9,681 bases of DNA from positions 1 to 9,681 of the forward strand of contig JALQYS010000342.1 in the NCBI GenBank assembly GCA_023254015.1, written 5' to 3'. The position numbers and the translations under genes are program-made. Below are positions 1 through 6,318 of this stretch, piece after piece; the stretch's first letter is position 1; the number at the start of each line of letters is the position of its first letter. The notes beneath the pieces were generated by a model. The model was not told the origin of the DNA. It saw nothing but the letters and a program-made list of their open reading frames with translations, and made no database searches. The stretch is from Paracoccaceae bacterium (GTDB lineage Bacteria > Pseudomonadota > Alphaproteobacteria > Rhodobacterales > Rhodobacteraceae).

Positions 1-138
1 AAGGTAGCCGAGCTGCGCTGCCGAGACCGAAACAGCCGCCCCGCTCTGGCTCACCGGCCAGATGAACTTCCCCGCCTCGAGCCGCTTCAGATACAGCGAC
101 ATGCCGACCCCGTCGTGCCACAGCACCTTGATGAGATC
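1..138 (-). pseudogene. tnpB: IS66 TnpB (Orf2), C-terminal part of split gene, runs off the window
   Basis: Read from 138 down to 1, this gives 46 codons without a stop, beginning DLIKVLWHDGVGM and continuing through YLKRLEAGKFIWP to AAQLGYL at the edge. These are the typical second-half motifs of the IS66 accessory protein TnpB, a protein of about 115 aa needed for transposition with TnpA and TnpC and of unclear biochemical role. The homology stops abruptly upstream of the GAT codon at 138-136. The first half of tnpB is found on the same strand at 2893-2738. Joining the two at this codon leaves one open frame of 97 codons within the window, so I read both as parts of one gene cut by the inserted recombinase element. 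Confidence 0.85.
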
Positions 139-139
139 G
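135..139. repeat. Left junction (attL-like) core GATCG
   Basis: GATCG here matches GATCG at 2737-2741. To its left is tnpB sequence, to its right element sequence. It is the longest shared core that restores the tnpB reading frame on excision. Confidence 0.55.
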
Positions 140-425
140 CCAAATCGGCAATCATTCCGCATACAAAGAACGAGAATTGCGGATCGAGTATCCTTGGCAT
201 CCGCTTTTTGGCCGAGTGCTGCGCGCCCGCGATGGCGGCCGTAGGCAAGGGGCAGGCTCGGTTCTGGTCGAGGACCGGCCCGGTTTTTTCCGGACCTTGC
301 CTCCCTGGATGTGCGATCCCGGCTATTGTGCGCGACTGGACAGCGGGCCGCCCCTTGTAGCGATTGCAGCCCTTGAGACCTTGGCCCGGACCTTGGAGCT
401 GATGCGTGCTGCGCAAGTTACGCCA
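140..425 (+). other. Leader of the recombinase element, no gene recognised
   Basis: This is the stretch between the left junction and the hairpin before the small ORF. ORFs in several frames cross it, but none has a convincing ribosome site or a recognisable product. It contains a 6-bp inverted repeat close to the junction (tccgca at 156-161, tgcgga at 178-183), and the octamer gaccttgg twice 12 bp apart (377-384, 389-396), with gaccttg also at 293-299. Such sites could bind the recombinase or carry the promoter, but I cannot pick out a clear -35/-10 pair. Confidence 0.4.
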
Positions 426-451
426 TCCTCTGGAACATTGATTCCAGAGGA
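426..451 (+). promoter_or_regulatory. Perfect hairpin overlapping the ribosome binding site of the small ORF
   Basis: tcctctggaa (426-435) and ttccagagga (442-451) are exact reverse complements separated by six bases (cattga). The right arm overlaps the Shine-Dalgarno sequence gaggagg (447-453) of the ORF starting at 460. In RNA, the stem would bury the ribosome site, so translation of the small ORF, and of the overlapping recombinase gene, could be held down. As DNA, the same palindrome could be an operator for a dimer. The sequence does not tell these apart. Confidence 0.6.
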
Positions 452-459
452 GGATATGC

Positions 460-645
460 ATGCCCCGTCGCCCCCGAACCCACCCCCAGCAGGATCAGTT
501 CTGCCTTGCACTGGACGATCCCCGCAACCGCCCACCAGTGGCACCATCAACGCCAGCGCTTCTGGAGGCCTTGGCCGAACTCCTGCTGATGGCGGCGCAG
601 AAGACGGAGGGCTGGGAGAATGATGCACGCGAAGATCACCGCTGA
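460..645 (+). CDS. Small 61-aa protein upstream of and overlapping the serine recombinase
   Basis: The ORF begins with ATG at 460, seven bases after a strong gaggagg ribosome site, and stops at 643-645. It overlaps the recombinase start (620) by 26 bp in another frame, so the two are probably translationally coupled. The protein starts with a basic, proline-rich segment (PRRPRTHPQQ), has a hydrophobic helical stretch, ALLEALAELLLMAA, in the middle, and ends in a charged tail. I recall similar short ORFs in front of related recombinases, which suggests a conserved accessory role such as recombination directionality or control, but no function can be read from the sequence. The ribosome site and tight overlap are the main reasons to believe it is real. 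Confidence 0.6.
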   Translation: MPRRPRTHPQQDQFCLALDDPRNRPPVAPSTPALLEALAELLLMAAQKTEGWENDAREDHR

Positions 646-2731
646 ACACCTTGCCCGCAGCGCCATCGTCTACGTCAGGCAGTCGACAATGAGCCAGGTC
701 CTTGGCAACCTGGAGAGCCAGAAACGACAATACCAGATGGCAGAAGCCGCCCGCGACACAGGCTTTTCGAGCGTCGAGGTGATCGATGAGGACTTGGGCC
801 GTTCCGGATCAGGCCAGGTGGCCCGGCCGGGGTTTCAGCGCCTGGTTGCAGAAGTCTGTGCCGGATCAGTGGGGGCGGTTTATTGCATCGAGGCTTCCCG
901 TCTCGCCCGCAATGGTAGGGATTGGCATCATCTGATCGATCTTTGCGCCCTGACCGGGGCCTTGGTGGTCGACCCCGAAGGCGTTTACGATCCCCGCCTG
1001 ATGAATGATCGGCTGCTGCTTGGGCTGAAGGGGACAATGTCGGAGTATGAACTTAACCTTTTGCGCCAGCGGGGGCTGGCCGCCCGCGACGCCAAGGCAA
1101 GCCGGGGAGAACTCCGCTTCACCCTGCCGCCAGGCTACTGCTGGAGCGAGGATGACCGGATCGAGATGGACCCCGATGAGCGCGTTCAGCGTGTCATCCA
1201 CCTGATCTTCGCCAAATTCCGCGAACTCGGCAGTGGGCGGCAGGTCTTTCTGTGGCTGCGGGCGGCTGATATTCATCTTCCGGTGGTCCAGCGCAACGGG
1301 GCCCTTCGGAAGATTACATGGCGCAAACCCGCCTATCACAGCGTGATGCAGGTGCTTCACAGCCCGATCTATGCAGGGGCCTACGCCTTTGGACGCACCG
1401 GGAACCGGACGCGGGTGGTCGATGGGCAGGCCCGTAAGACCAGCGGCCATCACAGGGCGATCGAGCAATGGAACGTGCTCATCCAAGATAGCCACGAGGG
1501 ATATATTGATTGGCGCGCCTACGAGGAGAACCGCCGCATGTTGGGGGAGAACGCGCATATGCAGAAGCGCACTGCCCGCAAATCCGGGCGCGGCGGACAG
1601 GCATTGCTGTCGGGCATGGCGCGCTGCGCGCGCTGTGGGCGGATGATGCGGGTATTCTACAAGACGGGCACCGATCAGTCGCATCGCTATCAGTGCCGCG
1701 GCGATGATGGACATGTCGGGGCCGGTTTGTGCATCGGCGCCGGTGGGGGCGGCATTGACGCTGCTGTCGCCAGTCAACTCCTCGAGGCAGTATCTGGCCG
1801 GGCCGTTCAAGCCGCCCTTTTGGCCGGACAGCAGGCTGCCAAGGCACAAGAGACCGTCCGGATGGCGGTCGAGAGGGAACTTGAGGAGGCTCGATATGCA
1901 GCAGACCTTGCAGAACGCCGTCATGAGCATGTCGACCCCGCCAAACGGCATGTGGCGCGGACACTGGAAGCACGCTGGAACGCTGCATTGGAAAAGGTGG
2001 CAGCCGTCGAACAGAAACTCGGACGACTGGGAGCCGACATGCGTTCCAAGCCCCGGGTCGATCCCGCAGTTCTGATGAAGCTCGCCGCGGATTTACCGTT
2101 CGTCTGGAACGCGGCGGGGACCGATGCCCGCGCCAGGCAACGGCTGGTCAGGTTGCTGATCGAAGAGGTCGTGATCGACATCGACGCGAACACGAACGAG
2201 TTCGTCCTCGTGCTGCACTGGATCGGTGGGCGCCACACCGAAGTCAGGCTGGTACGGCGCAAGACCGGCCGGTTCCCGCCCAACCGGGAGCTCGCGGCCG
2301 GAGAGGTTTTGCGCAAGCTTGGCGGACATTGGCCAGACCGGGAGTTGGCAGTAACCCTCAACAGGATGCGTTGCCGTACCGAAGATGGCGAAACGTGGAC
2401 GACCGTTCGGGTCGCGGCGCTCCGCGATAGGCTCGCGATCCCGCCCTACGATCCCGATGCCGAGATCCCGAAGTCCATCAGTGTGGATGCCGCCGCGAAG
2501 CGACTTGGCGTCTGCGTTGCTTCGGTTCACAAGCTGATCCGGTCGGGAACTCTGCCCGCCAGCCAGATCATGTATTCGGCACCTTGGAAAATACCGATCG
2601 GCGCGCTGGAAAGCGAGACGGTCAGGATAGGGTTGCAGGAGATCGCCGCGCGGCGACCAAGGCAAGCCCTTGATAAGGTGAAAGACAAATCTATGACCCT
2701 GCCCGGGTTCGAAGAAGGAGGTGCATTATGA
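620..2731 (+). CDS. Large serine recombinase with C-terminal helix-turn-helix domain
   Basis: This 703-aa site-specific recombinase probably moves the element that carries it. The N-terminal resolvase domain has the YVRQS active-site motif, with Ser22 as the likely nucleophile and Arg20 beside it, followed by the EASRLARNGRDW helix and GTMSEYE. A recombinase domain (around HSVMQVLHSPIYAGAY) follows, then a zinc ribbon with C336-x2-C339 and C359-x11-C371, and a charged helical segment rich in Glu, Arg and Ala (about 400-470) that is probably coiled coil. Residues about 620-665 (SVDAAAKRLGVCVASVHKLI) form a helix-turn-helix like those of excisionase or MerR-type proteins. A ribosome site (ggaggg, 606-611) precedes two adjacent ATGs at 620 and 623; either could start it. 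The stop is only a few bases from the right element junction. The frame has no breaks and looks functional. Confidence 0.92.
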   Translation: MMHAKITAEHLARSAIVYVRQSTMSQVLGNLESQKRQYQMAEAARDTGFSSVEVIDEDLGRSGSGQVARPGFQRLVAEVCAGSVGAVYCIEASRLARNGRDWHHLIDLCALTGALVVDPEGVYDPRLMNDRLLLGLKGTMSEYELNLLRQRGLAARDAKASRGELRFTLPPGYCWSEDDRIEMDPDERVQRVIHLIFAKFRELGSGRQVFLWLRAADIHLPVVQRNGALRKITWRKPAYHSVMQVLHSPIYAGAYAFGRTGNRTRVVDGQARKTSGHHRAIEQWNVLIQDSHEGYIDWRAYEENRRMLGENAHMQKRTARKSGRGGQALLSGMARCARCGRMMRVFYKTGTDQSHRYQCRGDDGHVGAGLCIGAGGGGIDAAVASQLLEAVSGRAVQAALLAGQQAAKAQETVRMAVERELEEARYAADLAERRHEHVDPAKRHVARTLEARWNAALEKVAAVEQKLGRLGADMRSKPRVDPAVLMKLAADLPFVWNAAGTDARARQRLVRLLIEEVVIDIDANTNEFVLVLHWIGGRHTEVRLVRRKTGRFPPNRELAAGEVLRKLGGHWPDRELAVTLNRMRCRTEDGETWTTVRVAALRDRLAIPPYDPDAEIPKSISVDAAAKRLGVCVASVHKLIRSGTLPASQIMYSAPWKIPIGALESETVRIGLQEIAARRPRQALDKVKDKSMTLPGFEEGGAL

Positions 2732-2749
2732 AACGTGATCGGCACGTTT
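2731..2749. repeat. Right junction (attR-like) with core GATCG inside an inverted repeat
   Basis: aaacgtg (2731-2737) and cacgttt (2743-2749) are perfect inverted arms around five bases. The GATCG core (2737-2741) sits at the centre. The left arm is element DNA and the right arm is tnpB DNA, so the dyad exists only in the joined state. Serine recombinase sites are usually imperfect dyads around the crossover, which fits. Confidence 0.5.
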
Positions 2750-2893
2750 GGACCTGAACACCACCATCACCCCTGCTTTGGGCGCAAAACCCAGCTCGGC
2801 ATGCGCCATGGCCGCCAGACCATCATGCCCTTTGCGGAAGTCCACCGGCTTGGTTGCGATCACGATCCTGATGGCCTGATCCGGAAAGATCAC
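2738..2893 (-). pseudogene. tnpB: IS66 TnpB (Orf2), N-terminal part of split gene
   Basis: The gene starts with GTG at 2893-2891, overlapping the tnpA stop (2892-2890) as GTGA, the usual coupling in IS66 elements. Fifty-two codons read through IFPDQAIRIVIATKPVDFRK and GHDGLAAM to VVFRSKRAD, which are diagnostic IS66 TnpB motifs. At the GAT codon 2740-2738 the homology ends. The disrupted frame runs only four codons further, to TAA at 2728-2726 inside the inserted element. The missing half lies at 138-1. The gene is therefore interrupted, and this IS copy is unlikely to make intact TnpB unless the inserted element excises. Confidence 0.88.
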
Positions 2894-3315
2894 AGCACCT
2901 TCCTCAGAGCCGCCACCAAGGCCGCCGCTCGCTCCGGGCTGCAGTTGGGTGCCACATGCAAAACTGTGCCGCATATCTCGACCCGTATCACGCCTGTGTC
3001 GATCGACGCTGCAGCCGCAACGACATCGGCCAATGGCTCGATCACCAGCGGCACGAATGCCGGGGACATATCGACTGGCATGACCAGTTCCCCTTTGCGC
3101 GCCTGACCGCGCCATCCCGAAAGGTGCCGGGCAATCAGCCCATACTTCGCCGCAACATCGCAGACCCGCGCGCCGGGCTGAAAACTCTCAGCCACAATCC
3201 GCGCCTTGAGGTCATCCGGCCAACGTCGCCGCCCGGTCGGGCCATCAAGGACCTCGATCCGCGACACTCCCCTAGACCCGCGCACCTCCATCCGGTGTTC
3301 GTTTTGGTGCTCCAT
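2890..3315 (-). CDS. tnpA: IS66 TnpA (Orf1), helix-turn-helix transposition protein
   Basis: This is a 141-aa protein of normal length for IS66 Orf1. It acts with TnpB and TnpC in transposition and is the likely DNA-binding partner. After a charged N-terminus, residues about 29-75 form the helix-turn-helix, with RRRWPDDLKARIVAESFQPG followed by VCDVAAKYGL and HLSGWRGQARKGEL. The C-terminal half (FVPLVIEP to PERAAALVAALRKVL) is also typical. ATG at 3315 is preceded on the minus strand by aggagg (3327-3322), and the IS end lies 84 bp upstream. The stop overlaps the tnpB start. The gene looks intact, but its partner tnpB is split. Confidence 0.9.
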   Translation of the reverse strand: MEHQNEHRMEVRGSRGVSRIEVLDGPTGRRRWPDDLKARIVAESFQPGARVCDVAAKYGLIARHLSGWRGQARKGELVMPVDMSPAFVPLVIEPLADVVAAAASIDTGVIRVEICGTVLHVAPNCSPERAAALVAALRKVL

Positions 3316-3386
3316 GGCACGCCTCCTGCTAACTCAGTTGCAGGACGGCATGCCCGAACTCACATCAAGCCGAAACCACGGGGCTG

Positions 3387-3399
3387 GCGCACCGCTTAC
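3387..3399 (-). repeat. IS66 terminal inverted repeat
   Basis: On the minus strand the element begins GTAAGCGGTGCGC at 3399, matching the GTAAGCG start typical of IS66 family ends. Plus-strand sequence outward from 3400 is reverse transcriptase coding sequence. The partner repeat lies beyond base 1. Confidence 0.75.
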
Positions 3400-4785
3400 A
3401 GTTGGAAGAAATTTCAAAAGATTATATTTGGCTTTGCGGAGGAGAACAAATACATTGTCATAACGGATGTTGCGAACTTCTATGACTTTATCAACTTTCA
3501 GCATTTGAGGAACATCGTATCATCGCTAGCGGACATTCGAGAGTCAATTTTAGATCTACTCATTTATGTTCTTAACAGGTTGACCTGGACTCCTGATTTT
3601 ATGCCATTAACGCAGGTTGGGATGCCGCAGATAGAAACGTCTGCTACTCGCGTTTTGGCAAACGCGATGCTGTATGAAGTAGACAGGCTGTGCGAGAGCT
3701 CGACGTCTGAGAATTACGCAAGATTTATGGACGATATGGACATCGGCGTTAACTCCGTTGAGGGCGCAAAGAGGATTGTCCGAGATATTGATCTAACCCT
3801 GCAAGCGAGGCAGCTCAGACTGAACTCATCGAAGACCCAAATACTGACCCGGAAGGATGCATTTGCACATTTTTGTATTAATGAAAATCAACTGCTTGCT
3901 CGAATCGAGACATTGATCGAGAAGCGAAGATTTATCAAGTTTACAAAGTCTCTTCTAATCGACAGATACGAACAATGGTTAGATCGGTCGCCTAATGGTG
4001 CGCCCGGTTCAAACTCGCTTTTCACAAAAGGAAATGGTCCTAAGATCCAAAAACGGATACTTAGTTTGATCTATGACGTGGGTGGTCAAGTTAGCGATGA
4101 AGACTTGCTGTGGCAGATCAAAAATAATCCATCGATGCGGTCAACGTGCTTGCGGTATCTGTCTAGAACCAAGAAGGCAAACACAGTACTAAAGAGCTTG
4201 CTTTCGATGGTGCATCGCGGTGTATTTGTGGATGACGCCGCTTATGTAGATGTCGCTGGTTTTATGCTGCACGCACGTTTTCGCAAGACAGCAGCCTGTA
4301 CATTGCGTGCGGAGGAATTTTGTAATTTTGCAGCAGTAAGTGGCGATATTGGTTTACATAGTGCGATATTTGTCGCTAGTCGTTTCTTGCCACTGTCCAA
4401 GGTACTTAAGCTCCTTGCTGACAACAGAGATCGTATTTCGGGTGACTTCTGGCTTTGTCGTGCGGCTGGAGGCCTAACGGCGCTGTTCTTTGGAAGCGCA
4501 GAGTGGGGAGCTTACGTTGCATTTCTAAACGATCTAAATTCGTCGGATGCTGATGACGTCAAAGAGTACTTGCATTCTGTAAGTGTGTCGACAAGCGTTA
4601 GCCAGTCACTGAAGGCTTATGTAAAGGCGCCCAATCACACGTTTCCGCAGGCGCTGTACTTTCCTAAAGTTTTAATTTTACTTGCAATAGCAAAAAATGG
4701 TGCCGTTGCTGCATTGGCTCCCACCCTTCACGCTGACCACCCAGCACTCAAGAAAGACCCATACTATAGGCAGATGGGCTTCTAA
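3400..4785 (+). pseudogene. Abi/UG-type reverse transcriptase, N-terminus removed by IS66 insertion
   Basis: Reading from the IS66 end, 461 codons encode a reverse transcriptase lacking its first segment. Counting from 3400, motif A is ITDVANFYDF (D23), motif B GMPQIETSATRVLAN (about 74-88), motif C ARFMDDMDIG (D111, D112; FMDD where YxDD is common), and motif D RQLRLNSSKTQIL. After these the protein continues for about 300 residues that look largely helical and have no recognised enzyme domain. This layout fits the Abi and unknown-group (UG) reverse transcriptases, several of which block phages, rather than group II intron or retron enzymes. I cannot assign the subgroup. The finger region before motif A is missing and should lie on the far side of the IS, left of base 1. 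The gene is AT-richer than the IS DNA, and no ribosome site or start is visible at 3400, so it is probably inactive. Confidence 0.82.
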
Positions 4786-5024
4786 CTCGTGCTTCAGTTT
4801 TGCTTTCACTTTGTAGTGCATAATGTCATGAACGAAGGTCTAGTAGCGCCTTGCAAGCGGGGGCGCAGGTCAGCGTATCTCCGCATGGCGTGGCCGTCCG
4901 CTAACCAGTTATTTTCAACGCCGCTAGCTGCCTCCATGTGCCAAGATACAAGCTTGCGACGGATTGCGACCCTGTGGGACCGATCATAGTCTGTACGTGA
5001 CGGGGCATACAAAGGAGGTCGGTT
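4786..5024 (+). other. Intergenic region before the lyase gene
   Basis: I find no convincing gene here. A possible promoter for the next gene is TTGCGA (4964-4969), 17 bases, then TAGTCT (4987-4992), a poor -10. A strong ribosome site, aaaggagg (5011-5018), closes the region. Confidence 0.35.
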
Positions 5025-5825
5025 GTGCGACTGAATCTCGTGTTTGCGGTTATTGCGGTATTGCTCACTTCAGTGATGCCGTCACATGCGGAGAACTGGC
5101 AAGCCAAGTTCCGCAACTTCACTGGCTGCTCGTTTGAGCGAGTGCCGAACATGGAGCCCAAGAGTATGGCGCTGGTGCCGGACCCGGCAGACGCCGCTCG
5201 GCCAAACACCGTGCTGGCGTTCACCGTAACTCCGAGAAAGTGCATAGGCAGTGACTGCGATCAGCAGTCTGTACGATCTGCCGTCAAGCAGTGCCAAGAA
5301 GGCAATCATCCCAAGGAACAATGGTACGGCTGGGAAATGTACTTGCCCACCGACTTCCCGCACAGTGGTCAGCAAGTCAGGGGCTTTCAGCAGTTTGCTG
5401 AATGGAAAGATCAGGACCAATGCGGAATCGCGGCAACCGCAATCGACTCCTACATGGGCGGGGAGTTTCTGACGTGGGTTATGCATGTACCAACCGGCAA
5501 GAAACCGGGGCGGTTTGGCGGTGACTGCCAGCAAACAAAGAACTTTGCCCTTGCCCGAGTGTCATCACTTGTTGGCAAGTGGGTCAAATTCGAACTCCAT
5601 GCCGTTTGGAGCAAAGGCAGCGACGGAAAGTTCGAGCTTTTTGTCGATGGAGCGCAGAGGGTGAACCACAGCGGCCCGACCTGCGTCAACTGCGACAGAC
5701 GGAACCAAGCCTTGTTCGGCAACTACCTCTGCTGCACCCCCGACAGCCGATCGGTTTTACCCTCTACGGTCTACTTCCGTTCGATCAGTAGCGCAAAGAC
5801 CAGACAGGAACTGGTCTGGGAATGA
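5025..5825 (+). CDS. Secreted heparin lyase I-like polysaccharide lyase
   Basis: This 266-aa protein has a GTG start six bases after aaaggagg. A signal peptide covers about residues 1-22 (hydrophobic core LVFAVIAVLLTSV, cleavage after SHA), so the protein is exported. The mature part resembles the heparin lyase I family of polysaccharide lyases (jelly-roll fold): YGWEMYLPTDFP, FQQFAEWKDQDQC, LVGKWVKFELHAVWS and GKFELFVDGAQRV. Members cleave uronic-acid polysaccharides by beta-elimination, but many bacterial relatives have no tested substrate, so the substrate here is unknown. The mature chain has ten cysteines, an even number that suggests disulfides outside the cytoplasm. It stands alone between the broken reverse transcriptase and the 82-aa gene, without other polysaccharide genes nearby. 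Confidence 0.8.
   Translation: MRLNLVFAVIAVLLTSVMPSHAENWQAKFRNFTGCSFERVPNMEPKSMALVPDPADAARPNTVLAFTVTPRKCIGSDCDQQSVRSAVKQCQEGNHPKEQWYGWEMYLPTDFPHSGQQVRGFQQFAEWKDQDQCGIAATAIDSYMGGEFLTWVMHVPTGKKPGRFGGDCQQTKNFALARVSSLVGKWVKFELHAVWSKGSDGKFELFVDGAQRVNHSGPTCVNCDRRNQALFGNYLCCTPDSRSVLPSTVYFRSISSAKTRQELVWE
5797..5817 (+). terminator. Hairpin at the end of the lyase gene, weak terminator candidate
   Basis: agaccag (5797-5803) pairs with ctggtct (5811-5817) across a seven-base loop just before the stop codon. The following run is only cttt at 5827-5830, so a Rho-independent terminator is uncertain. Confidence 0.2.
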
Positions 5826-5877
5826 TCTTTCTGACACCCACTCTAGTTGATGGTAACTACATCTTGTGTTGTGCACT

Positions 5878-5907
5878 TTGCAGGTGCCGACATTCGTTCT
5901 ATCTATA
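5878..5907 (+). promoter_or_regulatory. Possible promoter for the 82-aa gene
   Basis: TTGCAG (5878-5883) is followed after 18 bases by TCTATA (5902-5907), 28 bp before the start at 5936. The -35 is fair and the -10 imperfect, so this is a weak prediction. Confidence 0.3.
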
Positions 5908-5935
5908 GTGGTGTGGAAAACATGGGAGATGTATC

Positions 5936-6184
5936 ATGGCATCTAATGGAAATCGCACTTCTCAGCAGATTGCGTCGCGGGCTGCCGCAACGCTGAGTGA
6001 TCCCACTGCATCGGCAACAGCTAAGAGTTTGGCTGCGTCTGCGTTGGCGCAAGCCGGAACGGGAAAGCAGACGGGTGCGAAGATGGAGGACAAGGCCTCT
6101 CAGGTCCTGTCGAGCACCAAATACAGCGCAAATACAAAGTCCTTGGCCGGGTCTGTCCTAGCGCAATCGAATAAGAAACGCTGA
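5936..6184 (+). CDS. Small Ala/Ser-rich protein with an internal duplication, unknown function
   Basis: This 82-aa ORF starts at ATG 5936, six bases after ggaga (5925-5929). It has no signal peptide or membrane segment. It is built from two related units: residues 12-39 end in KSLAASALAQ and residues 53-77 end in KSLAGSVLAQ, with the shared segment 38 residues apart. The composition (Ala, Ser, Thr, Lys) and short helical units recall small uncharacterised proteins of accessory regions that carry one such KSxAASALAQ unit; here the unit appears doubled. I know of no function. The next gene on the same strand is nearly 900 bp away, so it is probably a single-gene transcript. Confidence 0.7.
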   Translation: MASNGNRTSQQIASRAAATLSDPTASATAKSLAASALAQAGTGKQTGAKMEDKASQVLSSTKYSANTKSLAGSVLAQSNKKR

Positions 6185-6318
6185 TGGCAACGTTTTTCCA
6201 AAAGACCGTTGGGCGGGCTCTCGGTTAGTGCTGTGGGACATGGTACAGTTTGACGTCCTTTTAGAAACACAGCAATTTCCATGAAGTGCAGGCGACTGCT
6301 ATAGCTGCGAAGTTTCTT

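Larger units (their letters stand above)
135..2741 (+). mobile_element. Compact serine-recombinase mobile element inserted in IS66 tnpB
   Basis: The element is bounded by the direct repeat GATCG at 135-139 and 2737-2741; one repeat plus the interior is 2,602 bp. It holds an apparently non-coding leader, a 61-aa ORF and a 703-aa serine recombinase whose stop codon (2729-2731) lies only a few bases from the right boundary. Excision at GATCG joins the tnpB halves in frame as SKRAD-LIKVLWHDG. I see no other cargo. Large serine recombinases exchange strands at a central dinucleotide inside a short shared core, which fits such a small repeat. The exact dinucleotide is not determinable here. An alternative shared heptamer, ATCGGCA (144-150, 2738-2744), would leave tnpB out of frame and is less likely. 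Confidence 0.75.
1..3399 (-). mobile_element. IS66-family insertion sequence, interrupted, far end outside window
   Basis: The minus strand from 3399 begins GTAAGCGGTGCGC, which fits the GTAAGCG terminal repeat of IS66-family elements. It is followed by tnpA (3315-2890), then tnpB overlapping it by GTGA. tnpB is split by a serine recombinase element, and its second half reads out of the window at base 1, so tnpC and the second terminal repeat are not seen. Outside the terminal repeat, sequence changes abruptly to an AT-richer reverse transcriptase reading frame, so the IS lies within that gene. IS66 elements usually make 8-bp target duplications; the copy here would be agttggaa at 3400-3407, to be matched beyond base 1. 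Confidence 0.85.

Noticed and set aside
87..461. 124-aa minus-strand ORF across the element leader
   Set aside because: It spans the tnpB/element junction in a frame different from tnpB, has no ribosome site and no recognisable product.
177..623. 148-aa plus-strand ORF overlapping the small ORF
   Set aside because: It starts without a ribosome site and overlaps the better-supported 61-aa ORF in another frame; composition looks like chance in GC-rich DNA.
866..1951. 361-aa minus-strand ORF opposite the recombinase
   Set aside because: It is antisense to a clear recombinase gene; long antisense ORFs are common in GC-rich genes.
144..2744. ATCGGCA heptamer (144-150 and 2738-2744) as the recombination core
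   Set aside because: It is longer than GATCG, but joining there throws tnpB out of frame, whereas GATCG restores it.
1..2893. The two tnpB pieces coming from two different IS66 elements
   Set aside because: Their motifs differ slightly in style, but same strand, correct order and an in-frame join at a shared core favour a single gene. Not fully excluded.
4789..5012. Short ORFs on both strands between the reverse transcriptase and the lyase
   Set aside because: Neither the 66-aa plus nor the 68-aa minus ORF has a ribosome site or recognisable motif.
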